The position numbers and the translations under genes were made by a program. The notes below the pieces were generated by a model. It did no database searches and was not told the DNA's origin. It saw only the letters and a program-made list of their open reading frames with translations. Positions 55,220 to 64,000 of a stretch of 64,000 nt of DNA are shown here, piece by piece. Source of the stretch: Bradyrhizobium sp. RP6 (lineage in GTDB: Bacteria > Pseudomonadota > Alphaproteobacteria > Rhizobiales > Xanthobacteraceae); the NCBI RefSeq assembly GCF_003837805.1, contig NZ_RQIT01000005.1, positions 124,001 through 188,000 on the forward strand, written 5' to 3'. Positions within the stretch are counted from its first letter, which is position 1, and each line of letters begins with the position of its first letter.

Positions 55220-57652
55220 TCAGGCGGCATCGAGCTGTGAGGATTTGACCGGCGCGTCGAACAGGATCCGCTCGATCGGCTGCGGGCGGCCGAACAGATA
55301 ACCTTGCGCAAAATTGACGCCGAGCGCCTTCAGCCGCTCGAACTCCTCGGAAGTCTCGATGCCCTCGGCCGTGACCGACATGTCCAGCCCGCGCGCCAGT
55401 GTCACGATCGCGGAAATGATGGCGGAGCTGCGCGGCTGATGCGTGAGGTTGCGGATGAACGACTTGTCGATCTTGATCTTGTCGAACGGGAACGCGGTCA
55501 GGTAGCTGAGCGACGAATAGCCGGTGCCGAAATCGTCGAGCGCGAGCTCGATCCCGATGCTCTTCAGCCGCTCCATGAAGGCGTGGTTCTCGGCGGCGCG
55601 CTCCAGCAGCACGGATTCGGTGATCTCGATCTCCAGCCTCTGCGGCGGCAGGCCGGAATCGGCGAGCGCCGCGCAGATCATTTCGAACAGCTCGGCTTCC
55701 TTGAACTGGATCGGCGACAAATTGACGGCGACCATGAGATCGCAGGGCCAGCCGGCGGCGTCCGCGCAGGCGCGGCGCAGCACGAATTCGCCGAGCGGCA
55801 CGATCAGCCCGGTCTCCTCTGCAAGCGAGATGAACTGGTCCGGCGGGATCAGTCCGCGCGTCGGATGCCGCCAGCGCACCAGCGCCTCGAAGCCGCGCCG
55901 TACGCCGCCGAGGGCGTCGACGAACGGCTGGTAGTGCACCTCCAGCTGACACTGCGCGATGGCCTCGCGCAGATCTCCCTCCAGCGTGTTGCGGGCCTCC
56001 AGCTCGGCCGACATCGCCTCGTCGTAAATGGTGAAACAGTTGCGGCCCGCCGATTTCGAACGGTAGAGCGCAAGATCCGCCTTCTTCAGGAGCTGCTCCT
56101 GATCGCTGCCGTGGTCCGGCGCGATCGCGATGCCGATGCTGGTGCCGATCTCGACGCGGTGTCCCGGCAGCAGGAATGGTTCGCTCACGAGCTTGGCGAT
56201 CTGCGCCGCCAGCTCGGTCGAGCAGGCACGTTGATCCTCGCCGGCTTCCTGGATGATGGCGAATTCGTCGCCGCCGAGCCGCGCCAGCACGTCGTTGGCG
56301 CGCATTGCGGATTTCAGCCGCTGCGCCACCTGGCGCAGCAACGCATCGCCGGCTGCGTGACCAAGTGAGTCGTTGACGTTCTTGAAGCGGTCGAGGTCGA
56401 GCATCAGGATCGAGAAGGGCAGACCCGTCACGTCCGACTGCCTGTTCATCTCGTCGAGCCGGGTGAGGAAGAAGGCGCGGTTCGGCAGTCCGGTGAGTAT
56501 ATCGGTCTGGGCAAGCTCGAGCACGCGCCGGTTCGCCTGCGACAGCCGCCGCGAATTGCGGCTTGCGAGCATCAGATAGGTCGACAGCGACAGCGTCAGC
56601 AGCATGCCGACGATCAGCACCGCGCCCGCGCGATCGTAAGTCGTAGCCAGCGGACCACCGGCGGTTGGAACCGCCCGCACCTGCCAGTCGGCATCGCCGA
56701 TCTTGAGACTGCCCGACCATTGCACGGCCCGCGCGATGTCTTCCATCGACCGCGGCGCGGCGGCGGACGACGAGTAATCCGGCAGCGTTTCCTCCAGGTT
56801 GGCGATCTCCGCCGTGAAGGGCGGGTAGATATTCATGCTGACCGCGGGGCTTGCTCCGGTGGTCACGCGAATGGAGTGGATCAGCAGCGGCAGGTCGAAG
56901 ATGCCGACCACGAAGCCGGCGAGATTGCGGCGCCGGTCCGCGATCTCCTCGCGTGACGTGCCCTTGGCGTAGACGGGAATCGCGACGAGGACGTCGGGCA
57001 CCCGGCCGCCCCCCTGCTTCGGCTCGAAGAGGCGCGTGCGAATGGCTGCGACCTGATCGTTGTCGCGGGCGCGCTCCAGCACCGCCCGGCGCTCCGGAAC
57101 CGTCGCGTAGTCCATGCCATAGACCGACGAAGTCTTCGGCCGAGTCGAGTAGAACACCGGAAAATACTCGTCGCTCTGCGGCGCGACGGCGAAGCCGTCG
57201 CCCTGGAGCGACTTGATACGATAGCCGGATACGCCGTCGGTGATCGCCGCGGCCTCGTATTCCGCGCGCTCCTTGCGGTTGACGCGCGGCAGCCAGGCAA
57301 TGCGCAGCATGCCGGGATGTCGCTCGAACAGGCGGGCGCTGAAGGTCTCGAATTCGCTGCGGGTGACTTCGTCGCTGGTCGATTCGAACAGCGTGCGCAG
57401 TGCGAGCAGCCTGGAGATGTACTCGTTCGTACCGTTCTGCATGACGGTCGCTTGGGCCGAGGCCGCGTTCTCGAACTCGATCCGATTGACGCGATCTTCC
57501 CACCGCGCTACGGCAGCAGCGCCCACGATCGAGAACAGAAGGCCGATGCCGACCGCAACGAGCGCAGGGCGATAGAGCCCGAGCAGCGGCGCGGCACGCC
57601 ACCATCCCCTCATACGCCCCCGATCCTGATCGTTCTGATCGCGACCGCTCAT
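55220..57652 (-). CDS. Membrane CHASE-GGDEF-EAL cyclic-di-GMP enzyme
   Basis: From the ATG at 57650-57652 the product has 810 residues. A membrane helix near residues 30-50 (ALVAVGIGLLFSIVGAAAV) and another near 335-355 (AGAVLIVGMLLTLSLSTYLM) enclose a periplasmic CHASE sensor (ISRLLALRTLFESTSDEVTR; PGMLRIAWLPRVNRKERAEY). The GGDEF domain is intact (RLGGDEFAII) and the EAL domain has GFEALVRWRHP, VAVNLSPIQFKE and LDDFGTGYSSLSYL. It would sense an external ligand and adjust cyclic di-GMP. Promoter region is shared divergently with a binding-protein gene. Confidence 0.92.
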   Translation of the reverse strand: MSGRDQNDQDRGRMRGWWRAAPLLGLYRPALVAVGIGLLFSIVGAAAVARWEDRVNRIEFENAASAQATVMQNGTNEYISRLLALRTLFESTSDEVTRSEFETFSARLFERHPGMLRIAWLPRVNRKERAEYEAAAITDGVSGYRIKSLQGDGFAVAPQSDEYFPVFYSTRPKTSSVYGMDYATVPERRAVLERARDNDQVAAIRTRLFEPKQGGGRVPDVLVAIPVYAKGTSREEIADRRRNLAGFVVGIFDLPLLIHSIRVTTGASPAVSMNIYPPFTAEIANLEETLPDYSSSAAAPRSMEDIARAVQWSGSLKIGDADWQVRAVPTAGGPLATTYDRAGAVLIVGMLLTLSLSTYLMLASRNSRRLSQANRRVLELAQTDILTGLPNRAFFLTRLDEMNRQSDVTGLPFSILMLDLDRFKNVNDSLGHAAGDALLRQVAQRLKSAMRANDVLARLGGDEFAIIQEAGEDQRACSTELAAQIAKLVSEPFLLPGHRVEIGTSIGIAIAPDHGSDQEQLLKKADLALYRSKSAGRNCFTIYDEAMSAELEARNTLEGDLREAIAQCQLEVHYQPFVDALGGVRRGFEALVRWRHPTRGLIPPDQFISLAEETGLIVPLGEFVLRRACADAAGWPCDLMVAVNLSPIQFKEAELFEMICAALADSGLPPQRLEIEITESVLLERAAENHAFMERLKSIGIELALDDFGTGYSSLSYLTAFPFDKIKIDKSFIRNLTHQPRSSAIISAIVTLARGLDMSVTAEGIETSEEFERLKALGVNFAQGYLFGRPQPIERILFDAPVKSSQLDAA

Positions 57653-57938
57653 CTTTGATCCGCAAATCCCCATGGGTACGGCGGCCCGAACTTCTGGTTG
57701 AGCCGCCGGTGCGACTATCGGGCCAGGATCGGGGTTAAGAACTGCCCAATTTCGGAAACCGGACCGCTGCGCATCGCGCAGCTTAGTTAACGATTGCCCC
57801 GAAAGTTGCGGCAGAGTGGCAATAACTTACCGGTTTTCCCCGAGGCTTACGGACCGTGGCCGGGCACAAATTAGCGTCCTGTTTAGCCCGCTCGACCTAT
57901 CGTTTCCGGAACGCCTCCTGCATCCGGCAAGCATCCTC

Positions 57939-59105
57939 ATGGCACGATCGCCGTTCGCGACCTACGTCGGCTTGACCATTGCGCTGCTCGCCGCAGCGAC
58001 GCATTCCGCCAAAGGCGACGAGGTCGGGGTCGGCGAGGACGCGATCCTGTTCGGTCAGGCAGCAGCGCTCGAGGGCCCCTCCTCCACGCTCGGACAGCGC
58101 ATGCGGCAAGGCATCGTCGCCGCGTTCACCGAGATCAATGCCAAGGGCGGCATCCACGGCCGCAAGCTCCAGCTCGTCAGCCGCGATGACGGCTACGATC
58201 CCGACCGTTCGGTGACGCAGACGCTGCGCCTGATCGAGAACGACAAGGTGTTCGCGCTGATCGGCGCGGTCGGCACGCCGACCGCCATCGCGACAATTCC
58301 GATCACCAGCACCAGGAACATTCCCTTCATCGGCCCCTTCAGCGGCGCCGAATTCCTCCGCGACCTCGAGCTTCCCAACGTCGTCAACATCCGCGCGAGC
58401 TACGGCGCGGAGGCCGAGGCCTGGGTCAAGCACCTCACCGAGGATCGCCGCTTCACCCGCATCGGCATCTTCTACCAGGACGATTCCTTCGGCCGCGACG
58501 GTCTCCTTGGCGTCAAGCGCGCGCTTGCGAGGCGCGGCCTCGAACTCGCCGCCGAGGGCACTTTCGAGCGCAATACCCGCGCGGTCGCCGCAGCCTTGCG
58601 AGTGATCAAGCGCGCCGAACCCGAAGCCATCGTCATGGTCGGGACCTATGGTCCCTGCGCGGAATTCATCAAGCTGGCGCACCGCGGCGGCTTCTATCCG
58701 GCCTTCGTCAACATCTCCTTCGTCGGCGCCAACGCGCTCGCGGGGGAGCTTGGCCCGGACGGCGAGGGCGTCATCGTCTCGCAGGTCGTGCCTTTTCCCT
58801 GGGACCGCTCGCTCAAGCTCGTCGCCGACTACCAGGCGGCGCAGCAGGCGTTCGATCCGACGCTGACACCGGACTTCGTGTCGCTAGAAGGCTATATCTC
58901 CGGCCGCCTCGCGGCCGCGGCACTGGAAAAGGCCGGACCGAAGCCGACACGCGCAAGCCTATTGCGCACCATCAACGATATCGGCCGTTTCGACATCAGC
59001 GGCACCACCGTCACCGTCGGCCCGCGCATGATCGACGCGCCGCCGAAGGTGTTTTTGACGGTGATCCAGAAGGACGGGTCGTTCAGGGCGGTGGATCGGC
59101 TGTAG
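57939..59105 (+). CDS. ABC transporter binding protein, amino acid/urea type (Peripla_BP_6)
   Basis: The ATG at 57939 gives 388 residues with a signal peptide (TYVGLTIALLAAATHSAKG). Family blocks are LFGQAAALEGPSSTLGQRMR, LVSRDDGYDPDRSVTQTLRL, FALIGAVGTPTAIATIP and FVSLEGYISGRLAAAALEKA. Proteins of this type bind branched-chain amino acids, amides, urea or aromatic acids. No permease or ATPase genes adjoin, so it may be an orphan sensor, perhaps feeding the divergent CHASE-GGDEF-EAL protein, which is speculative. Confidence 0.88.
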   Translation: MARSPFATYVGLTIALLAAATHSAKGDEVGVGEDAILFGQAAALEGPSSTLGQRMRQGIVAAFTEINAKGGIHGRKLQLVSRDDGYDPDRSVTQTLRLIENDKVFALIGAVGTPTAIATIPITSTRNIPFIGPFSGAEFLRDLELPNVVNIRASYGAEAEAWVKHLTEDRRFTRIGIFYQDDSFGRDGLLGVKRALARRGLELAAEGTFERNTRAVAAALRVIKRAEPEAIVMVGTYGPCAEFIKLAHRGGFYPAFVNISFVGANALAGELGPDGEGVIVSQVVPFPWDRSLKLVADYQAAQQAFDPTLTPDFVSLEGYISGRLAAAALEKAGPKPTRASLLRTINDIGRFDISGTTVTVGPRMIDAPPKVFLTVIQKDGSFRAVDRL

Positions 59106-59210
59106 GGCGCGATAGCGCATGCAAGTGCTGGAGGACGTCATGCCCGGCCTGTCGAGACTTGTCCATGACGATGTGGAAGCTTCAGTGCGCCGGGCGCCGG
59201 ATCCGCCGCT

Positions 59211-60188
59211 TCACGGCCGCCGCGTCCACCGATCGGCATTGACGGCGCCTTGAGGGACCTCGCCTTTGACGATGGCCTCGACTTGCCGCACGGTGTCCAG
59301 CGACTGGTATTCGATCGCCTGCGGCGTCAGCCCGCCGACATGCGGCGTGGCGATGACGTTGGACAGCTTCGCCAGCTCGGGCGTGGGCATCTGGTCGGGT
59401 GCGCGGCCGACATCCATCGCCGCGCCGGCGATGCGGCCCCCGCGCAGCGCGCGCGCCAGTGCGGCTTCATCGACGAGATTGCCGCGCGAGAGATTGACGA
59501 AGACGGCATGCCTCTGCATGCGCGACAGCGCCGCTTCGCCGATCAGGTTCTCGGTCTGCTCGTTGGCGACGGCGAGGCAGACGACGTAATCCGATGCGGC
59601 GAGCAGCTCGTCGAGCCCGACCTGGCGAATGGCGCTGTCGCTGACGGTCGCGAAGGGATCGGCGACCAGCACCTCCATGCGCAGCACTTTTGCCACTTCG
59701 GCAAGATAGCGCCCGATGCTGCCATAGCCGATGATGCCGATTCGGCTGCCGGCGAGCTGGCGGCCCATCCGCGCCTCCGCCTTGCGACCGGCCTGATAGT
59801 CGGCAGTGGTCCGCGACACCCCGCGGGAGAGATCGACCATGAAGCCGAGCGCGAGCTCGGCCACCGCCTGCACGAAGCCGGGTCCGGCGCGAGTCACGAG
59901 CACGCCGGCCTCCGAGGCCGCTTCCACGTTGACGTTGCGGATGTCGACGGCGCAGCGGACGAACGCCCGCAGGCGCGGCAATTGCGCAAAGATCTCGCCG
60001 CGGCCCTCGGTCATGCGATCGGCGACGATGATGTCTGCGTCCTTGGCGGCGCGTACCAGGCCGGCTGCGTCCAGCGGGTCATCGCCCTCGTGCAGGATCA
60101 CCTCGGCGGCCGCGCGCAGGCCGTTCACGCTGCGATCGCCATAGTAATTGCGCCGCATCTCCGGGGTGTGAGCCAGCAGGACCTTCAC
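59211..60188 (-). CDS. D-2-hydroxyacid dehydrogenase family protein
   Basis: A GTG at 60186-60188 with AAGGGGG before it gives 325 residues. The NAD-binding Rossmann motif is RIGIIGYGSIGRYLAEVA with the acidic residue in VADPFA; catalytic Arg, Glu and His lie in VNLSRGNLVDEAALARAL and VIATPHVGGLT. Relatives reduce 2-oxo acids or oxidise D-2-hydroxy acids such as 3-phosphoglycerate. It lies 11 bases downstream of the TRAP permease and may act on the imported acid. Confidence 0.88.
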   Translation of the reverse strand: MKVLLAHTPEMRRNYYGDRSVNGLRAAAEVILHEGDDPLDAAGLVRAAKDADIIVADRMTEGRGEIFAQLPRLRAFVRCAVDIRNVNVEAASEAGVLVTRAGPGFVQAVAELALGFMVDLSRGVSRTTADYQAGRKAEARMGRQLAGSRIGIIGYGSIGRYLAEVAKVLRMEVLVADPFATVSDSAIRQVGLDELLAASDYVVCLAVANEQTENLIGEAALSRMQRHAVFVNLSRGNLVDEAALARALRGGRIAGAAMDVGRAPDQMPTPELAKLSNVIATPHVGGLTPQAIEYQSLDTVRQVEAIVKGEVPQGAVNADRWTRRP

Positions 60189-60199
60189 GGCAGCCCCCT

Positions 60200-62059
60200 T
60201 CAGTAGCCGAATGCCCGCGGCAGCGCGGTCGAGAGCCACGGCACGAAGGCGATGACGAGCAGGCAGAGGAACAAGAGGCCGAGATAGCCCATGATCGGCT
60301 TCACGGTCTGCTCGATCGGCACGTTACCGATCAGGCAGGCGCCGTAGAGGCCAAGTCCCAGCGGCGGCGCGAACAGGCCGATGCCCATGGCGATGACGAG
60401 CACGACGCCGAAATGCAGGGGATCGACGCCGAGCTGCACGGCGACCGGCAGCAGCAGCGGCCCGAAGATGATCAGGGCGGCCGCGCCTTCCAGCACCGAG
60501 CCCATCACGATCAGCACTGCGATCGCCAAGAGGATGAACAGCCAGACGCCCGAGGTCTTGGACAGGCCGAGCATGAAGTCGCCGACCGCATGCGGCACCT
60601 GCTGCAAGGTCAGCGTGAACGCCAGCGACTGCGCGGCGGCGACTATGAACAGCACGAGGCCTGCGCGCGTCGCCGCCTGCACGAAACTGTGCGCTGCCGA
60701 TTTGAAGCCGAGCTCGCGGAACACCACGCTGCCGACGATGAGCGCATAGGCCACCGCGAAAGCCGATATCTCGGTCGCGGTGGCAAAGCCGCTCTTGAAG
60801 CCGAAGAAAATCATGAAGATCAGGCCGAACGAGGCGATCGCGCCGCTCCACAGACCCGACACCGGCATTTGCGGCTCGACATCCTCCGCCTCCGCCGGCC
60901 GCTTGCCGAAGATGATGGACACCGCGATCAGTACCAGCGCCATCAGCGCCGACGGCAAGAGACCCGCGACGAACAGGCCGCCGATCGACAGGTTCGCCAC
61001 GAAGCCGAGGATGATCAGGTTGATGCAGGGCGGAATGGTCTCCGCCATCACCGCGGAGGCTGCGAGCAGCGCCACCGCGCCGCCGGGGTTCTGCTTCGAG
61101 CGTCGCGCCGCCGGGATCAGCACCGAACCGACCGCGGCGACGTCGGCCATCTTCGAGCCGGAGATGCCGGAGAACAGCACCATCGAGGCCACCATCACGA
61201 CGTTCAGCCCACCGCGCATCCGGCCCACGGCGCGCTGCAGCAACTCGATCAGCCGCACCGACATGCCGTTGGCTTCCATGAGATAGCCGACCAGGATGAA
61301 GAAGGGGATCGCGAGCAGCACGAAGTTGTCGATGCCGCGTGCCATCTGCTGGGCGAAGATGACGCCGGGCAGCGCGCCCTCGACCCAGATGAAGATCAGC
61401 GCGGCGAGCGCCAACGCAAATCCGATCGGCAAGCCGCCGAACAGGGTGGCGAAGAAGCCGGTCAGCATCAGCATGCCCGCCGACGGCACCGACGACGGCG
61501 ACAGATGATCCCAGGCGAGATAGAGGCCGGTCACGGCGATGATGGCAACGAGGCCCCTGACGATCTCGGGGAGCGGCCTCGCGCAGAGATGATCGATCGC
61601 GAACACCGTCATGAACAGCGCGCCGATGCCCATCGGATAGAAGGTCAGCTCCAGCGGCAGGCCGGAGCCGGTGGTCTGCCCCGACGTCAGCGAGCCCAGC
61701 TTGACGGCGTTGTAGGCGACGTAGCCGGAGATCACCACGATCAGCAGCGCGCTGGCGGCATCGACCAGCGTGCGCAGCCGCACCGGCAAGAGATCGCGGA
61801 AGAACGACACACCGACATTCTCGCCGCGCGCGAGCGCGCTCGCCGCGCCGAAGAAGGCCGAGCCGACCATCAGTCCGCGAGCAACGTCGTCGGACCATTC
61901 GACCGGCGCGTTGAAGAAGAAGCGCAGCAGCACGGAGGCGCACACCACCACGAGATCGGCGGCCAGCAGAATGGCCGCGATCGCATCGCTGAGCTGAAGC
62001 AGCAGGACGATGCTGCCGTGGCGGCCGCCCGAGAGGGGCACGGCAGCTGTCATGGTCAT
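60200..62059 (-). CDS. Fused TRAP transporter permease (DctQ-DctM)
   Basis: The 619-residue protein joins a DctQ-like part (residues 1 to about 160: LRFFFNAPVEWSDDVARGLM, four helices) to a DctM part (about 190-619) with LTGFFATLFGGLPIGFALAL, AIPFFILVGYLMEANGMSVR, FSGISGSKMADVAAVGSVLI and FGVVLVIAMGIGLFAPPLGL. DctM is the sodium-driven channel and DctQ its small partner. One protein thus does the work of two. It follows dctP with one base between stop and start. Confidence 0.93.
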   Translation of the reverse strand: MTMTAAVPLSGGRHGSIVLLLQLSDAIAAILLAADLVVVCASVLLRFFFNAPVEWSDDVARGLMVGSAFFGAASALARGENVGVSFFRDLLPVRLRTLVDAASALLIVVISGYVAYNAVKLGSLTSGQTTGSGLPLELTFYPMGIGALFMTVFAIDHLCARPLPEIVRGLVAIIAVTGLYLAWDHLSPSSVPSAGMLMLTGFFATLFGGLPIGFALALAALIFIWVEGALPGVIFAQQMARGIDNFVLLAIPFFILVGYLMEANGMSVRLIELLQRAVGRMRGGLNVVMVASMVLFSGISGSKMADVAAVGSVLIPAARRSKQNPGGAVALLAASAVMAETIPPCINLIILGFVANLSIGGLFVAGLLPSALMALVLIAVSIIFGKRPAEAEDVEPQMPVSGLWSGAIASFGLIFMIFFGFKSGFATATEISAFAVAYALIVGSVVFRELGFKSAAHSFVQAATRAGLVLFIVAAAQSLAFTLTLQQVPHAVGDFMLGLSKTSGVWLFILLAIAVLIVMGSVLEGAAALIIFGPLLLPVAVQLGVDPLHFGVVLVIAMGIGLFAPPLGLGLYGACLIGNVPIEQTVKPIMGYLGLLFLCLLVIAFVPWLSTALPRAFGY

Positions 62060-62060
62060 G

Positions 62061-63092
62061 TCAGGCTTGCGTCGCGCGGATGATGTCGATGACGGCCTTT
62101 GAGCCAGGCCGCGCCTTGATGAAGTTCTCGGTCTGCGGCTCCACGCGCTTCTTGAACGCCTCGCGGTCGCATTCGGCGACCGTCACGCCCTTCTCGGTCA
62201 ACGCCGCAAGCGCCTCCTTCTCGACCACGAGTCCATGGGCTCGGGTGTCGGCCGCGGCCTTCTTGGCGGCATCGAGGAAACCCTCGCGCAGCTTCGGATC
62301 CATGCGATTGTAGGTCATGTCGCTGAAGTAGATCGCGAGCGGCGAAAAATTGTGCTGCGTCAGCGCGTAGAACTTCGCCGTTTCGAAGAACTTGCTGGCC
62401 AGGATGGTCGGCGGATCGTGCTCGAGCCCATCGAGCACGCCGGCCTGCAACGCCGTGTAGATCTCGCCGAAGGCGAGCGGCGTCGCGGCCGCGCCCATCA
62501 GGCGCAGGCATTCGGTGATAACGGGATTTGGCAGGGTGCGGATCTTGAGGCCGGCAAGATCCTCCGGCGTCTTCACCGGCTTCTTCGCCAGCACGCTGCG
62601 AGAGCCGAAATTATAGGCCCAGGCGATGATGCGGATGTTGCCGCCCTTGAGCAGCGCATCCTCGATCGGCTTGGCGGCGCCGGCATCGAACGCCTTGGTC
62701 TGCTGCGGGAAGCTCGAGAACAGGAAGCCGAGATCGAAGGTGCCGACCAGCGGCACCAGGTTGGCCGAGATCGATGAGCCCGACACCATGAGATCGATCA
62801 CGCCGAGCTTCACCGAATTGATGACGTCGATTTCCTGGCCGAGCTGGTTGTCGGGGAAGAAGGTGACCTCGACCTGCTCGCCGAGCCCGTTGCCCTTCAG
62901 GTTCTTGACGAGATTGTCGTAGTAGACGCGGCCGTTGGCGTATTTGGGATCGTTCGGCAGCGAGGAGGAACACTTCAGCTTCAACGTCGCAGCTTCCGCG
63001 CGGCCGATGATAGCGGGAGAGAGCACCAGGCCGGCGGTGGCCGCCGCCGACGACTTGATGAACGCGCGACGGTTCACGGGCACGATGGTCAT
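62061..63092 (-). CDS. TRAP transporter solute-binding protein (DctP family)
   Basis: The ATG at 63090-63092 gives 343 residues; the open frame upstream adds about 178 residues without family similarity. The N-terminus VNRRAFIKSSAAATAGLVLS is a twin-arginine-type signal. The mature protein has DctP blocks: LKCSSSLPNDPKYANGRVYY, QVEVTFFPDNQLGQEIDVIN, LGFLFSSF and KIRTLPNPVITECLRLMGAA with the conserved arginine that binds the carboxylate. It leads the TRAP operon. Substrate probably a carboxylic acid. Confidence 0.92.
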   Translation of the reverse strand: MTIVPVNRRAFIKSSAAATAGLVLSPAIIGRAEAATLKLKCSSSLPNDPKYANGRVYYDNLVKNLKGNGLGEQVEVTFFPDNQLGQEIDVINSVKLGVIDLMVSGSSISANLVPLVGTFDLGFLFSSFPQQTKAFDAGAAKPIEDALLKGGNIRIIAWAYNFGSRSVLAKKPVKTPEDLAGLKIRTLPNPVITECLRLMGAAATPLAFGEIYTALQAGVLDGLEHDPPTILASKFFETAKFYALTQHNFSPLAIYFSDMTYNRMDPKLREGFLDAAKKAAADTRAHGLVVEKEALAALTEKGVTVAECDREAFKKRVEPQTENFIKARPGSKAVIDIIRATQA

Positions 63093-63516
63093 TGAGCGGT
63101 CTCTCCCCGATTCTTTTTGTTCGATGCGGTCGTTGCCGCAGCCAGTTGCGCGGACTGTATGGCCAAAGCGACAGCACAGGCAAGCATGGCGCCGGCCATC
63201 GCAGAACGGCGCGAGACGCCTGCCCGCAGTCCACATGCAGAGCAAAACGACGACGAATCCCCGGGGATTCCTTGCGGTGGTCGGCCTGCGGCCCGCTCTG
63301 CGAAAGACATCCTTTCGCGAGGACATGGCATCAATCCAATTGGAGCATGGATCAATGCGCGATTCACATGGATGAACTCGGAACGATGCTGTTCCGCTCC
63401 GGCGATACCCTGCCCCATTTTGCCGCGGCCCCTGCGTGATCCAGCGCACAGACGGCTCGTGGCGCAGACGTAGAAAAAGTGACATCATCGCGCGCATTGC
63501 CGATCGAGGTGACACC
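63093..63516. other. Divergent gap between the TRAP operon and the caspase gene
   Basis: No gene is supported in these 424 bases. The one distinct element is the palindrome at 63255-63270. Confidence 0.5.
63255..63270. promoter_or_regulatory. 16-base perfect palindrome GAATCCCCGGGGATTC
   Basis: The perfect inverted repeat lies 163 bases before the dctP start (minus) and 247 bases before the caspase start (plus). It could be an operator for the TRAP operon; no regulator gene is in view. Confidence 0.3.
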
Positions 63517-64000
63517 ATGCGTCGTCCGACATTTTCCAATTTTCTGCTTGCATCCGGTCTTCTTGCGCTCACGCAGTTGATGACGCCGACCGGCGCCGCC
63601 GCCGAAACGCGGCTTGCACTGGTCATCGGCCAATCCGCCTATCGCGCCGTGCCGGAGCTGCCCAACGCCGCCAACGACGCCAAAGGCATGACGGAGCTGC
63701 TCGGCAACGCCGGCTTCACCGTCACCACCGCGGCCAATCTGGCGCAGAACGAGATGCGCGCGGCGATCTCGGATTTCGCCGGCAAGGTCAGTGCCAGCGG
63801 CAGCGATACCGTCGCGCTGGTGTTCTATGCCGGCCATGGCCTGCAGATCGACGGAGAAAATTATCTGGTGCCGGTCGATCTCGACCCCAAGCGTGAGGCC
63901 GACATTCCGCTTCAGGGCGTGCGGCTCAACGACCTGCTCAACACGCTCGGCGCGCTGCCGACGCGGGCGCGCATCTTCATGCTCGATGCCTGTCGCAACA
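63517..64000 (+). CDS. Caspase-like (peptidase C14) protein, N-terminal part; cut off by window edge
   Basis: The first 161 codons are present. The ATG follows CGAGGTGACACC. A signal peptide (SNFLLASGLLALTQLMTPTG) is cleaved near residue 28. The caspase fold is clear: TRLALVIGQSAYRAVPELPN, NDAKGMTELLGNAGF, the catalytic histidine in VFYAGHGLQ and the cysteine in IFMLDACRN at the window end. Such secreted caspase-like proteins in rhizobia often carry extra C-terminal domains; what follows here is unknown. Confidence 0.92.
   Translation, partial: MRRPTFSNFLLASGLLALTQLMTPTGAAAETRLALVIGQSAYRAVPELPNAANDAKGMTELLGNAGFTVTTAANLAQNEMRAAISDFAGKVSASGSDTVALVFYAGHGLQIDGENYLVPVDLDPKREADIPLQGVRLNDLLNTLGALPTRARIFMLDACRN

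Noticed and set aside
55146..57665. Very long arginine-rich open frame (839 codons) on the same strand as the CHASE-GGDEF-EAL gene
   Set aside because: It is the +1 frame of a clearly conserved gene in high-GC DNA; composition is Arg/Ala-rich without domains or a ribosome site.
60413..62083. 556-codon plus-strand frame opposite the TRAP permease
   Set aside because: His/Gln/Arg-rich antisense shadow of a hydrophobic gene; no domain.
62061..63626. DctP read with a 178-residue N-terminal extension
   Set aside because: The twin-arginine signal at 63092 is the natural N-terminus; the extension overlaps the caspase gene and is not conserved in the family.

Overview
The window is a high-GC chromosomal segment from an alphaproteobacterium, most probably Bradyrhizobium or a close relative in the Nitrobacteraceae. 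Pointers are a circularly permuted two-piece tmRNA whose tag reads ANDNFAPVAQAA, rhizobial gene families (DUF2336, DUF4169, an SspB-type ClpX adaptor, DUF6894) and many rhizobial-type palindromic intergenic repeats. No tRNA, rRNA, CRISPR array, intact transposase or prophage was seen. Both ends are cut inside genes.

Layout. 0-4 kb (minus): a truncated ABC solute-binding protein, then an ECF sigma/anti-sigma operon led by a DUF305 protein and a YVTN-propeller protein, with an ECF-like promoter in front. 4-8 kb: an SsuC/SsuB-type ABC pair (minus) facing an osmoprotectant-type ABC pair (plus) whose permease and binding protein are fused. 8-11 kb: an LTA-synthase-like membrane sulfatase and a decayed TetR gene. 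11-18 kb (minus): a branched-chain amino acid run, read as leader peptide, ilvI, threonine dehydratase, ilvN, methyltransferase, EamA and LysE exporters, ilvC. The leader has a promoter, a short peptide rich in Ile/Leu/Val codons, and mutually exclusive antiterminator and terminator hairpins. 18-26 kb: miaA and serB (divergent), then thyA, GNAT, folA, hflK, hflC, DUF2065 and degP on the minus strand. 26-31 kb: a tripartite tricarboxylate transporter (tctB, tctA, terminator, tctC) and a split chromate transporter.

31-37 kb (plus): ssrA directly followed by sspB, the adaptor that hands tmRNA-tagged proteins to ClpXP; then fumC, a DUF4169/ribbon-helix-helix pair, and feoAB behind an Irr-box-like palindrome. 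37-43.7 kb: a DUF417 membrane protein, a repeat- and relic-rich stretch (including an alcohol dehydrogenase tail), DUF2336 and a 1213-residue AsmA protein. 43.8-48 kb: a cytochrome P450 and a divergent TetR regulator sharing an operator-like palindrome, a catalase-like peroxidase and an AraC regulator. 48-51 kb: rpsU, a cold-shock gene and several small proteins with another relic gene. 51-57.7 kb: two large GGDEF/EAL proteins flanking an MFS transporter. 57.9-64 kb: an amino-acid/urea-type binding protein, a TRAP operon (dctP, fused dctQM, D-2-hydroxyacid dehydrogenase), and the start of a caspase-like protease.

The most informative non-coding elements are the ilv attenuator (17764-17941), the split ssrA gene next to sspB, the ECF-type promoter at 3963-3990, the TetR/P450 operator at 45151-45166 and the candidate iron operator before feoA. 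At least six sequence families of imperfect palindromic repeats occupy gene ends, and four to five decayed gene fragments lie in the same intergenic zones. All calls rest on reading the sequence and recalling family features; no database search was run.
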